Source: Arthrobacter ruber
Lineage (GTDB): Bacteria > Actinomycetota > Actinomycetes > Actinomycetales > Micrococcaceae
Reading direction: 5' to 3'
DNA length: 64,000 bases
Assembly (NCBI RefSeq): GCF_002954225.1
Contig: NZ_PPTH01000012.1
Span: forward strand, 1 to 64,000
Below, piece by piece: positions 52,826-61,232 of this stretch. The translations under genes and the position numbers were made by a program. Each line of letters opens with the position of its first letter. The first letter of the stretch is position 1. Below the pieces are notes generated by a model that worked only from the letters and a program-made list of their open reading frames with translations, did not search any database and was not told the DNA's origin.

Positions 52826-53767
52826 CTAGCGGCCTCCGCTGAACGGGGGGTTCGTCCCCCCGCTGACGCCGTCGACGACAGCGGGGAACCGCGGACTCCA
52901 GGCGAGTTCGCGTCGGGCGCGGGCGTTCGCCACCCGCATGGAGATCCCGGAGAAGAGCGACGTCCCGTACGGGGCGGCGGCGGCGAGGACCCACGCGGGG
53001 ACGGTCAGCGGGCGCGGGAGACCGCGGGCATCGGCCATGGCGTCCGCATACTCCCTGAAGGTCGCCGGGGTGTCATCCACCACGTTGTACACGCGCCCCG
53101 GGCTGCCCTGCCCGAGTGCGGCAACCGTGGCGGCCGCGGCGTCGTCGTGATGCACGAAGGGGATCTCGCCCCCGTGCCGCACGATCGGAAGGGCCCGCCT
53201 GCGCAGCATCGCTGCGATCGTCTCCGCGTCGGCGCCGTACAGCAGGCCGTACCGCAGGACGACGCCCTCGATGCCGGCAGCGGTCAGGGTCTGCCGTTCC
53301 GCGGACACCATCGCCTCGAGGTGCTCGTCGAAGGCGTTGCCGGCGGGGACGCCGAACGGGGATTCCTCCGTGAGGGGCTCGCTGCCGTGGTCGCGATATC
53401 CGTACCCGAACACGATCGACTGCGTGAGGAACCTGCGGGCACCCGTCTCGTGGGCGGCTTCGAGGAGATGGGTGGTGCCGAGATCGCGCAACCGGTTCGT
53501 CGCCCGCATGTCGCGATGCCTCAGCGGGGCCTTGCTCAGCGATGTCAGCTCGTGGATGACGGCGTCGAACCGGCGCCCGCGCACCGCCCTCAGGAACGTG
53601 TCGCGTGCCAGCACGTCGAGGATCAGTGCGGAACCGCCGGCCGCCTCGATGCGTCCGGCACCGGCGCTCGATCGGCTCGTCCCGCACACGTCATGGCCTG
53701 CCGCGAGAAGCCGTCGGAGCAGGGGGATGCCGAGGGCGCCGGAGGCCCCCGCAAGAAGCACACGCAT
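52826..53767 (-). CDS. NAD-dependent epimerase/dehydratase family protein
   Basis: A 313-residue Rossmann-fold protein of the extended short-chain dehydrogenase type. The cofactor loop is LLAGASGALGIPLLRRLLAAGH (residues 4-25). The usual YxxxK is not obvious; near the expected site the text is FDEHLEAMVSAERQT, so the catalytic Tyr may be missing or moved. It could be an NAD(P)-binding protein rather than an active epimerase. GGAAGGG lies 8 bases before the ATG. It converges with the ABC exporter operon. Confidence 0.8.
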   Translation of the reverse strand: MRVLLAGASGALGIPLLRRLLAAGHDVCGTSRSSAGAGRIEAAGGSALILDVLARDTFLRAVRGRRFDAVIHELTSLSKAPLRHRDMRATNRLRDLGTTHLLEAAHETGARRFLTQSIVFGYGYRDHGSEPLTEESPFGVPAGNAFDEHLEAMVSAERQTLTAAGIEGVVLRYGLLYGADAETIAAMLRRRALPIVRHGGEIPFVHHDDAAAATVAALGQGSPGRVYNVVDDTPATFREYADAMADARGLPRPLTVPAWVLAAAAPYGTSLFSGISMRVANARARRELAWSPRFPAVVDGVSGGTNPPFSGGR

Positions 53768-53970
53768 TGTCCGCACCCTTCCTCCTGGACATCTGCAGGG
53801 TATGGCGCGGACGACGTCCCGTCTAGGGTGAACCCCGGCCGCTCGACCTCGGGCGAGCAGCGTTCCCGCCGCGAGGACCGGCGTATGCACGGGCGCCACC
53901 CCGAGGCCAGGACTCCCGTCACCGCCGGGCGTGCGTATGCTGGCCTGGAGAGCGACCCGCACCACGGGTC

Positions 53971-54279
53971 ATGCCGCGAGTGGCCCGAACGCATGGAATG
54001 GATGGCGTGGACGAGACGACCCCCGACCAGGACCAGTACGCCCTGACGTTCGATGCCATGCAGCGCGCCAACATCTCGACCGGCGAGCTCTGGCTCCACT
54101 ACTTCAGCATGGGCGGTGGCATCGACGAGTACGAGGTCAACGCCTACCTGCACGGGCTGATCGACCTGCCCGACCACGAGCGGGACTGCATCGCGCAGGC
54201 CGTCAACGAACTGTTCGACGACCTGTGCCGGCAGCAGGGCGCTCCCTACAGCTCCGGCCGCACACGGCGCTGCGGCTGA
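53971..54279 (+). CDS. Small conserved-looking protein, unknown function
   Basis: A frame of 102 residues whose convincing part is YALTFDAMQRANISTGELWLHYFSMGGGIDEYEVNAYLHGLIDLPDHERDCIAQAVNELFDDL, a compact helical domain. No known family. The start is uncertain: ATG at 53971, ATG at 53998 and GTG at 54007 are in frame and none has a good ribosome site. I list the longest form; the N-terminal 12 residues may not be translated. Confidence 0.6.
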   Translation: MPRVARTHGMDGVDETTPDQDQYALTFDAMQRANISTGELWLHYFSMGGGIDEYEVNAYLHGLIDLPDHERDCIAQAVNELFDDLCRQQGAPYSSGRTRRCG

Positions 54280-54293
54280 TCCCTGACGCCCGT

Positions 54294-55040
54294 TCAGCCC
54301 AGAGCGGGCCCGGCGATGAGCGCCAGCGGTCCGACGGACACGGCGAGCGCGGTCCCGATGACCAGCGCGAAGGACGCGAGCCACACCGGTGACGGGACGC
54401 GCGTGGCACCCTGCAGCAGGAAGGCGTCCGAGGAGGCGAGGTCCCGCTGCCGTACGTGGACGCGCACCACCTTGACCCAGTCCCGGCACGACCCCACCAG
54501 CAGGGCGATACCGAGGACCAGGCAGACATAGCCGGCCGGCGCCCCTCCCCCGAACCACACAAGCGCCAGCGACGCGGCGGCGCTGCTGCCCAGGATGAGG
54601 ACTCCCTGCCCGTTACGGATGAGGACGAGCGCGGCCACGAGGACCAGCGCACCCACGGAGAGCGCTGCGGCGGCCCAGCCGTGGGCGGCACTCCAGACGA
54701 GGACCGCACCCACGACGGCGGGCACCGGATACCCCCAGAAGGTCGTGAAGGCTGCGCGCCAGCCGCGGCGCCCCCTGCTCGTGGTGGTCCCGGAATGGTC
54801 GAGGCGCAGCGTGATCCCGGTGACGCGCTGCAGGGTCAGCAGCGCGGCCACCGCATGACCGAGCTCGTGCACCACGGTGACGAAGAGGCCGAAGAACCGC
54901 CACGAGCGACGCGGCACCGACAGGACGACGGCCACCACCACGATCGCGGTGAGACCGGCGACGCCGATCTCCGGCGGGAGCGCGCGGGCGAACCCGCCGG
55001 TGATCCGTTCCCAGAGCAGGGCCGGGTCGAAGGGCGTCAC
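54294..55040 (-). CDS. M50B-like membrane metallopeptidase family protein
   Basis: A 248-residue membrane protein with HELGH in VTVVHELGHAVAALL (about residues 57-61), the mark of the M50B group, and six to seven hydrophobic segments. The third zinc ligand (NxxPxxxLDG) of true site-2 proteases is not visible, so activity is uncertain. The GTG start is 2 bases after the kynureninase stop codon, which suggests co-transcription, although no functional link is obvious. Confidence 0.75.
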   Translation of the reverse strand: MTPFDPALLWERITGGFARALPPEIGVAGLTAIVVVAVVLSVPRRSWRFFGLFVTVVHELGHAVAALLTLQRVTGITLRLDHSGTTTSRGRRGWRAAFTTFWGYPVPAVVGAVLVWSAAHGWAAAALSVGALVLVAALVLIRNGQGVLILGSSAAASLALVWFGGGAPAGYVCLVLGIALLVGSCRDWVKVVRVHVRQRDLASSDAFLLQGATRVPSPVWLASFALVIGTALAVSVGPLALIAGPALG

Positions 55041-55042
55041 GC

Positions 55043-56299
55043 TCAGGCGCTGCCGCCCGCAACGGGACCGCCCGAGGTCGCGAGGCGGGCGGCGATAGCC
55101 TCGACCGCCACCGCGACCTCGGAGAAGGAGGTTGACAGCGGCGAGAGTCCCAGCCGGATCCCGCCCGGGTTGCGGAAGTCGGGGATGACACCCTCCTGCC
55201 ACAGCTCGGGCACCATGCCGGCGAAGGCGGGGTGGTCGATGGTGATGTGGCTCCCCCGCTCGGACGCCGTGCGCGGCGAGGCGAGCACGACGCCGAACGG
55301 GGCCAGCATTTCGTCCACCGCGTCCACCGCGAAGGCGGTCAGGAGCTCGGACTTGCGCCGGACCGCCGGCATGCCGACGTCCCCGATGAGATCCAGCATC
55401 TCGCGCATGGCCAGCATGCCGATGATGGGTGGGGTGCCGGAGACGAGCCGCCGGATCCCCTCCGCCGGCTGGTAGGCGGCACCCATGGTGAAGGGGTCGG
55501 CGCTGCCCAGCCAGCCGAGGATCGGCTGGTCCAGGGTGGGCAGGTGGCGTTCGGCCACGTAGGCCCAGGCCGGAGCGCCGGGGCCGCCGTTGAGGTACTT
55601 GTAGCTGCAGCCCGCCGCGTAGTCGACGTCCCAGGCGTCCAGCTCCGCGGGCACGGACCCCACGGAGTGGCTGAGGTCCCACAGCACCAGGGCTCCCGCG
55701 TCGTGGGCGATCGCCGTGATGGCGGGGACGTCGGCGATGTACCCGGAACGGTAGGCCACGTGGCTGAGCAGGACCAGCGCGGTTCGCGGTCCGACGGCGG
55801 CGGCGACGTCCGCGGGGGTGGCTCCGCCGTCGTACGCCACGTCGATCCAGCGCAGCGTGAGTCCGCGCTCGCGGGCGATGCCCTCGACGATGAAGCGGTC
55901 CGTGGGGAAGTTGTCGCGGTCGACGACGATCTCGGTGCGGTCCGGGCGTGCGGCGACTGCGGCGCGGGCGAGTTTGTAGAGCAGGACGCTCGTGGAGTCG
56001 GCGACCACGCACTGCCCGGGCGCCGCGCCGAGCGTCACGCGGCCCAGCTGGTCGCCGATGCGCTGGGGCAGCTCGAGCCAGCCCTCGTCCCAGCCCCGGA
56101 TCAGGCGCCCGCCCCACTGGGTCTCCACGAACGAGCCTAGGCTGTCGAGCGTGGTGGCCAGCGGGCGGCCGAGGGAGTTGCCGTCGAGGTAGGACCGCAC
56201 GGCGCCGTCGTCGGAGCCGAGGAAGAGCTTGCGGTGGTGGGCGAGCGGGTCGGCGGTGTCGAGGTCCGCCGCGCGGAGGGCGAGGGTGGGGCCGGTCAT
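55043..56299 (-). CDS. kynU: Kynureninase
   Basis: A 418-residue PLP enzyme that cleaves kynurenine to anthranilate and alanine in tryptophan breakdown. Evidence: YLDGNSLGRP near residue 38, FPTDRFIVEG, LLSHVAYRSG, the PLP aspartate in LVLWDLSHSVGSVP, and the PLP lysine in CSYKYLNGGPGAPA, all diagnostic. No kynA or kynB gene lies nearby. The ATG is 6 bases after TAGACT, and CTGACC-N17-TAGACT forms a good promoter. Confidence 0.94.
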   Translation of the reverse strand: MTGPTLALRAADLDTADPLAHHRKLFLGSDDGAVRSYLDGNSLGRPLATTLDSLGSFVETQWGGRLIRGWDEGWLELPQRIGDQLGRVTLGAAPGQCVVADSTSVLLYKLARAAVAARPDRTEIVVDRDNFPTDRFIVEGIARERGLTLRWIDVAYDGGATPADVAAAVGPRTALVLLSHVAYRSGYIADVPAITAIAHDAGALVLWDLSHSVGSVPAELDAWDVDYAAGCSYKYLNGGPGAPAWAYVAERHLPTLDQPILGWLGSADPFTMGAAYQPAEGIRRLVSGTPPIIGMLAMREMLDLIGDVGMPAVRRKSELLTAFAVDAVDEMLAPFGVVLASPRTASERGSHITIDHPAFAGMVPELWQEGVIPDFRNPGGIRLGLSPLSTSFSEVAVAVEAIAARLATSGGPVAGGSA

Positions 56300-56305
56300 G
56301 GCCCC

Positions 56306-56334
56306 AGTCTAGGTGGACCCGCCCGGGCGGTCAG
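56306..56334 (-). promoter_or_regulatory. Leaderless promoter of kynU
   Basis: On the minus strand CTGACC (56329-56334), a 17-base spacer and TAGACT (56306-56311) stand 6 bases before the ATG at 56299. Confidence 0.6.
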
Positions 56335-56428
56335 GGTCACGGCGGCGCGGGTGGCCGCAGACGGCGGAAGGACGGCCCCGTTGGGGGGACCGTCCTCCCA
56401 CCGATCGATCAGTGCGCGTGCCCGCGGG

Positions 56429-57397
56429 CTACCGGGAGGCCGCGGTGGAGTACGCCGACTGGATGGAGCGGCCGAAGTACGGCCCGTACATCACGTTCGC
56501 CTGCGTGTTGTACCCGAAGCTGTTGACCGAGTTCTGCGTGCCGGACGCGCCGGACCCGACGAACCAGGGGCCGCCCGACGAGCCGCCGGTCATGTCGCAC
56601 GGGATGCCCTGCGACTGCGTGCCGCCGATCCGGTCCGCGGAGGCCGTCCCGTAGCAGCTGTAGAGACGCTCGCCGGTGAACGGCGTCGCCGCGGGGTAGC
56701 CGTAGGCGGTGTACGTGAGGTTGCGCGCCATATTGAAGCCGATGCTGGACGCGCCGACGGTCGCCGCGAGGGTCCTGCCGTTGAGGGTGTTCACGACGGC
56801 GAATGCGCCGTCGTAGCTGATGTCGCCGCGCGAGACCCACTCGCTGGCCGCGTGGAGCGAGCGGGCCGTCCACTTGCCGTAGGGCGCCGCGCCGTTGCTG
56901 TACGCGGGGACGAAGACGAAATTGGTGGCCCAGCCCGTGGCGAGGTCGTGCGTGCAGTGGCCGGCGGTGGCGACCGTGCTCTGGTTTCCGCTCTGCACCG
57001 AGTTGGCGGAGCAGACGTAGTTCTGGCCGCCCTGGGTGAAGAACACCTTGCCGATGCGGGAGACGGGTGACTGCGCGGTGGCGCGCGGCTCGACGACGGG
57101 CTCCTTGGGTGCCTTCGTCACCGCCTCCTGGCCCGCTTTCGGCAGGACCGACCGGCCCTCGGCGGCCCAGCCTGAGTTGATGGTGTTCGCAGGCCTCGCG
57201 TTCTTCATGCGGTCGGCGGTCCAGTAGGCGTCGAGCGCCGCCTGGCTCTGGTCCTGTTGGTGGGACTGCGTGCCGGCGACGACGGCGTCGATGGGCGGTA
57301 CTGCCGGTGCTGCCTGGGCGGGACCTGCTGTCATCAGCGCTGATGCCATCAGGGCCGACGCAGCGATCATGCCGGCTTTGAGACCTCGAGAGTTCAC
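56429..57397 (-). CDS. Secreted trypsin-like serine protease
   Basis: A 322-residue exported protein. The GTG at 57397 has GAGGAG 4 bases upstream and opens a signal peptide (LKAGMIAASALMASALMTAGPAQAAP, cut near residue 30). The triad is visible: His in TVATAGHCTHD, Asp in SYDGAFAVVN and Ser in MTGGSSGGPWF. Cys pairs near His and Ser fit two disulfides. A propeptide of about 90 residues precedes the catalytic domain. This type resembles the glutamyl-endopeptidase-like secreted proteases of actinobacteria. Confidence 0.9.
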   Translation of the reverse strand: MNSRGLKAGMIAASALMASALMTAGPAQAAPAVPPIDAVVAGTQSHQQDQSQAALDAYWTADRMKNARPANTINSGWAAEGRSVLPKAGQEAVTKAPKEPVVEPRATAQSPVSRIGKVFFTQGGQNYVCSANSVQSGNQSTVATAGHCTHDLATGWATNFVFVPAYSNGAAPYGKWTARSLHAASEWVSRGDISYDGAFAVVNTLNGRTLAATVGASSIGFNMARNLTYTAYGYPAATPFTGERLYSCYGTASADRIGGTQSQGIPCDMTGGSSGGPWFVGSGASGTQNSVNSFGYNTQANVMYGPYFGRSIQSAYSTAASR

Positions 57398-57550
57398 GTG
57401 ACTCCTCTTTCCATACAGTGGGGCAGCCTGCGCGGGCTGCTTCCTGGAGTGTGCCCCGGGCCCCGGGGCCCTGCCAGTGCGAACGGCTGTTTCGGAGGAA
57501 GTGCCCCCGAAATTCATGCGGGCTCTGGACAGGGCCGCGGCGGCATGGAA

Positions 57551-58474
57551 CTATTCGGCGCGTACCCATCCCGTGAAGTGCGGCCGCCGGCGCTCGGCCG
57601 ACCAGCCCATCACCTCGACGAGCCCTCCGCCGACGCCGGCCCCGCGGTCCTGCTGCTCACGCGTGAACGAGGTCGTCACGGTCCCGGGGAGCAGGACCGG
57701 CGTGGTGAAGTCGATCCGCCAGTCCAGCGCCCCGGACGGCGCCGGTACGGCCTCGTCCACCATGCGGGCGGCGAGGTACATGCCGTGGGCGATGGCCCGC
57801 TTCATGCCCAGCGCCCTGGCGGACGTCGCGCTCAGGTGGATGGGATTCCAGTCCCCGGACACCGCGGCGTACTGCCGGCCCGTCCCGGCGTCGAGCCGCC
57901 AGAGACCCGTCGGCACGGGCGCCGCGAACGGCGGGCGATCCTCGTCACCCCGGGGCTCCGCGGTCCCGCCGTCGAACCGCACGCCGCGGGCGAGGTAGAC
58001 CGAGCGGCCGGTCCAGACACGCTCGCCGTCCACGCTCGTCTCCACGACGACGTCCACCTGCGTGCCGGCCGGGTGGGGACGCAGGTCCTCCGCCCGGGCC
58101 ATGACGTCGAGGTGCTCGAACGCCCCGACCTGCCGGTCCTGGTGCACCTCGTTGCTGAGGTGGACCATGCCCAGCAGGGGCAGCGGGAAGTCCGCCCGCG
58201 CGAGGACGCTCATGGCCACGGGGAAGGCGAGGGTGTGGAGGTACGCCGACGGCAGGCGGTCCCGCGCCGTGGAACCGATCAGGTGCTGGAACCGCGTCAG
58301 GGCGCCGAGGTCCACGGCGACGCCGTCGGCGCGGTGCCGCACGGCCGGCAGGACGGTGGGCAGGGCCTCCCTCCGGATCCTGCGCCGCACGGTGAGCGCC
58401 AGCGCCTGACGGTAGAGCTGCGGGAGGTTCGGCACACCGTCGAGGGGAACGTCCTCCGTCAGCGCCCCGCTCAC
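57551..58474 (-). CDS. MaoC-like hot-dog dehydratase (HtdX-like)
   Basis: A 307-residue protein with two hot-dog modules. The C-terminal half holds the MaoC signature (AVSGDWNPIHLSATSARALGMKRAIAHGMYLAARM) with the catalytic Asp and His. The N-terminal half is a degenerate module. Family members hydrate enoyl-CoA or enoyl-ACP. The order dehydratase, large FabG, thiolase matches the mycobacterial htdX-fabG4-fadA2 cluster. The GTG at 58474 overlaps the fabG stop codon by 4 bases. Confidence 0.87.
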   Translation of the reverse strand: MSGALTEDVPLDGVPNLPQLYRQALALTVRRRIRREALPTVLPAVRHRADGVAVDLGALTRFQHLIGSTARDRLPSAYLHTLAFPVAMSVLARADFPLPLLGMVHLSNEVHQDRQVGAFEHLDVMARAEDLRPHPAGTQVDVVVETSVDGERVWTGRSVYLARGVRFDGGTAEPRGDEDRPPFAAPVPTGLWRLDAGTGRQYAAVSGDWNPIHLSATSARALGMKRAIAHGMYLAARMVDEAVPAPSGALDWRIDFTTPVLLPGTVTTSFTREQQDRGAGVGGGLVEVMGWSAERRRPHFTGWVRAE

Positions 58475-59853
58475 GCGCCCACCAGGTTCTGCCCGCACAC
58501 CCGGACCACCTGCCCGTTGATGCCCGCTGCCGCGTCGGAGGCCAGGAAGGCGATGGTCTCGGCGACGTCGACGGGGAGCCCGCCCTGCTGCAGGCTGCTC
58601 AGGCGCCGCGCCACCTGACGGGTGAGCGGCGGGATCTTCGCCGTCATCTCCGTCTCGATGAAGCCCGGCGCCACGGCGTTGATGGTGCGGCCGGCGCCGT
58701 CGAAGGCCACGGCCTGTGCGCGGACCATGCCCATCACCCCTGCCTTGGAGGCGGCGTAGTTGCTCTGCCCTCGGTTGCCCGCGATGCCGCTCGTCGAGGC
58801 GAGGCTGATGATCCGCCCCGTGTCCGAGAACACGGGCGAGGCGAGGAGCTGCTCGTTCATCGCCAACTGGGATGCGATGTTCACGGCGATGACCGAGTCC
58901 CAGAGGGACGCGTCCATGTTGGCGAGCAGCTTGTCCCTCGTGATGCCCGCGTTGTGCACCACGATGTCCAGCGTCCCGAAGCGCCGGCCCACGTGGTCGA
59001 GGATGCGGGCGGCTGCATCGGGGGCGGTGATGTCCACCTGCAGGGCGGTGCCGCCCACGTCGTTGGCCACCCTGGCGAGCTGCTCGCCCGCCGCGGGGAC
59101 GTCGACGGCGACCACGCGGGCGCCGTCGCGGGCGAGGACCTCGGCGATCTTCGCGCCGATGCCGCGCGCGGCGCCGGTCACCACGGCGGTCCTGCCCGCG
59201 AGGGGCTGGTCGGGGACGCCCTCCCACTCCGACATCGAGCGGTTCGCCGCGGCGAGGTCCGCGACCCCCTCGGCGGGAGCGGAGGTCACCTCGATGAACT
59301 GGCCGTCCACGTAGGCGCTCCGGCCGGACAGGAAGAACCGCAGGGCACCGAGGGCGGTGGGGTCGGTCGTCGGGGTGGTGCCGCGCAGCACGATCCCGTT
59401 GGCCGTCGCGCCACCGCGCAGCTCGTGCGCCACGGACCGGAGGGCGCCGTCGATCCCCTGGCGGGCCGCGGCCTCCGCGGGATCAGTGGTGTCGGCGGCG
59501 GATCGGAGGAACCCGACGACGCGCCCGCCCGGCACGAGCAGCCTCACGGCCTGCCCGAGTTCGAGCATCGGGGCCGCGAGGTCGGCCGGGGTGCCCGCGC
59601 GGTCGAGGACGACGACGGCGGCGCTCAGCTTCTCGCCGGGCAGCACGTGCCGCCGGACCTCGACGTCCCAGCCCAGCAGGGCATCGGCGAGCGCGTCGGC
59701 TCCGGCGCCAGCTCCGGTCACGAGGACGGGTTGCGGGGCGAGGACCTCCACCGGGAAGTAGCGCCGCAGTACCGAGGGCCGCGGCAGGCCGAGGGCCTTG
59801 GCGATCCTGCCGGGCAACGGCGTGTTGACGAGGTCCAGGTAGGCGTCGGCCAT
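58471..59853 (-). CDS. fabG: High-molecular-weight 3-oxoacyl-ACP/CoA reductase (FabG4-like)
   Basis: A 460-residue protein in which a flavodoxin-like N-terminal domain (about 1-215) precedes a short-chain dehydrogenase domain. The cofactor loop is VVTGAARGIGAKIAE, and the catalytic set is Asn in HNAG, Ser in ISLASTSG, and Tyr/Lys in SNYAASKAGV. This is the size and layout of mycobacterial FabG4, which reduces 3-oxoacyl-CoA with NADH. Its ATG overlaps the thiolase stop codon (TGATG). Confidence 0.93.
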   Translation of the reverse strand: MADAYLDLVNTPLPGRIAKALGLPRPSVLRRYFPVEVLAPQPVLVTGAGAGADALADALLGWDVEVRRHVLPGEKLSAAVVVLDRAGTPADLAAPMLELGQAVRLLVPGGRVVGFLRSAADTTDPAEAAARQGIDGALRSVAHELRGGATANGIVLRGTTPTTDPTALGALRFFLSGRSAYVDGQFIEVTSAPAEGVADLAAANRSMSEWEGVPDQPLAGRTAVVTGAARGIGAKIAEVLARDGARVVAVDVPAAGEQLARVANDVGGTALQVDITAPDAAARILDHVGRRFGTLDIVVHNAGITRDKLLANMDASLWDSVIAVNIASQLAMNEQLLASPVFSDTGRIISLASTSGIAGNRGQSNYAASKAGVMGMVRAQAVAFDGAGRTINAVAPGFIETEMTAKIPPLTRQVARRLSSLQQGGLPVDVAETIAFLASDAAAGINGQVVRVCGQNLVGA

Positions 59854-61169
59854 CAGTTCCTGCCCTCGAGGATCGCGACGACGCCCTGGCCGCCCGCGGC
59901 GCAGACGGAGATCAGCCCGCGGCCGCCCCGCTCGGAGAGCATCTTGGCGAGGGACGCGACGATGCGCCCGCCGGTCGCGGCGAAGGGGTGCCCGGCCGCG
60001 AGGGAGGAGCCGTTGACGTTGAGCTTGGAGCGGTCGATGCTGCCGAGGGCGCCGTCGAGCCCGAGGACGCGCTTGCAGTAGTCGGCGTCCTCCCAGGCCG
60101 CGAGCGAGCTGAGGACCGTCCCGGCGAAGGCCTCGTGGATCTCGAAGAAGTCGAAGTCCTCGAAGGTGAGGCCGTTGCGCTCGAGCAGGCGGGGCAGTGC
60201 GTGCACCGGGGCCATGAGCAGTCCCTCGCCCCCGTGGACGAAGTCCACGGCCGCCGCCTCGGCGTCGACGACGTTCGCGAGCATGGGCAGGTTGTTGGCC
60301 GTCGCGTACTCCTCGCTGCCGAGCAGGACGACGGCCGCGCCGTCGGTGAGCGGGGTCGAGTTGCCCGCCGTCATGGTCGCCGGCGTCCCCAGGGACGTGC
60401 CGAAGACGGGCTTGAGGCTCGCCAGCTTCTCGAGCGAGGTGTCCGCGCGGAGGTTGGCGTCCCGGGTCACCCCGCGGTACGGGGTCATGAGGTCGGAGAA
60501 GAAGCCGCGGTCGTAGGCGGCCGCGAGGTTCCGGTGGCTGCGGAAGGCGAGCTCGTCCTGCGCCTCGCGGGTGATCTCCCAGGCCGCCGTCGTGAGGGCC
60601 TGGTGCTCGCCCATGGACAGGCCCGTGCGGGGCTCGCCCGTGCTGGGGGCATTGGGTGCGAGGTCCTTCGGGCGGAGCTTGGCGAGGGTGGTGAGCTTCT
60701 GCTGCGTCGTCCTGGCGCGCGAGAGGTCGAGCAGCACGCGCCGCAGTCCCTCGCTCACGGCGATGGGGGCGTCGGAGGCGGAGTCGACGCCGCCGGCGAT
60801 GCCCGACTCGATCTGGCCGAGCCTGATCTTGTTGGAGAGCCCCACCACCGTCTCGAGCCCCGTGGCACAGGCCTGCTGCAGGTCGTAGGCGGGGGTCTCG
60901 GGCGAGAGTGCGGAGCCGAGCACGGCTTCCCGGGTCAGGTTGAAGTCGCGCGAGTGCTTGAGCACGGCGCCTGCGGCGACCTCGCCGATGCGCTCGCCCT
61001 GGAGGCCGAAGCGGGCGACCAGTCCGTCGAGGGCCGCGATGAGCATGTCCTTGTTGGACGAGTAGGCGTACGCCCCGCCCGAGCGGGCGAAGGGGATGCG
61101 GTTGCCGCCGATGACGACTGCCGTGCGGGGTGTGGGGGCAGCGTTGCGCGCCCCGTGCTGATCTGCCAT
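59853..61169 (-). CDS. fadA: Acetyl-CoA acetyltransferase/thiolase (FadA2-like)
   Basis: A 438-residue thiolase. The acylated Cys is in DLQQACATGLETV, and the C-terminal motifs are NVNGSSLAAGHPFAATGGRIV with the catalytic His and VCAAGGQGVV with the second Cys. It cleaves or forms 3-oxoacyl-CoA. It is the first gene of the leftward cluster. GGAG lies 6 bases before the ATG. It faces the TetR gene across a perfect inverted repeat. Confidence 0.95.
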   Translation of the reverse strand: MADQHGARNAAPTPRTAVVIGGNRIPFARSGGAYAYSSNKDMLIAALDGLVARFGLQGERIGEVAAGAVLKHSRDFNLTREAVLGSALSPETPAYDLQQACATGLETVVGLSNKIRLGQIESGIAGGVDSASDAPIAVSEGLRRVLLDLSRARTTQQKLTTLAKLRPKDLAPNAPSTGEPRTGLSMGEHQALTTAAWEITREAQDELAFRSHRNLAAAYDRGFFSDLMTPYRGVTRDANLRADTSLEKLASLKPVFGTSLGTPATMTAGNSTPLTDGAAVVLLGSEEYATANNLPMLANVVDAEAAAVDFVHGGEGLLMAPVHALPRLLERNGLTFEDFDFFEIHEAFAGTVLSSLAAWEDADYCKRVLGLDGALGSIDRSKLNVNGSSLAAGHPFAATGGRIVASLAKMLSERGGRGLISVCAAGGQGVVAILEGRN

Positions 61170-61196
61170 GGAGTGCTCCTGGTGCGAGAGGGTGGA

Positions 61197-61225
61197 TTAC
61201 CGATACCTAGCGTACCTGATACGCT
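61197..61225 (+). promoter_or_regulatory. Leaderless promoter of the tetR/acyl-CoA oxidase operon
   Basis: TTACCG (61197-61202), a 17-base spacer and TACGCT (61220-61225) stand 7 bases before the ATG at 61233, inside the operator. Confidence 0.5.
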
Positions 61226-61232
61226 AGGTATC
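61202..61232. promoter_or_regulatory. TetR-type operator, perfect 13-bp inverted repeat
   Basis: GATACCTAGCGTA (61202-61214) and TACGCTAGGTATC (61220-61232) are exact inverted copies around CCTGA. The repeat lies between the divergent thiolase and tetR genes. It contains a symmetric TACGCT on each strand that can serve as -10 for both directions, so bound repressor would block both. Confidence 0.85.

Noticed and set aside
52911-53330. Possible frameshift in the epimerase-like gene because YxxxK is not obvious
   Set aside because: The reading frame is continuous and codon use is even throughout; a changed active site is more likely than a sequence error.
59988-61232. N-terminal extension of the TetR frame across the thiolase gene
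   Set aside because: This part is the antisense of the thiolase; the regulator begins at 61233 after the operator.
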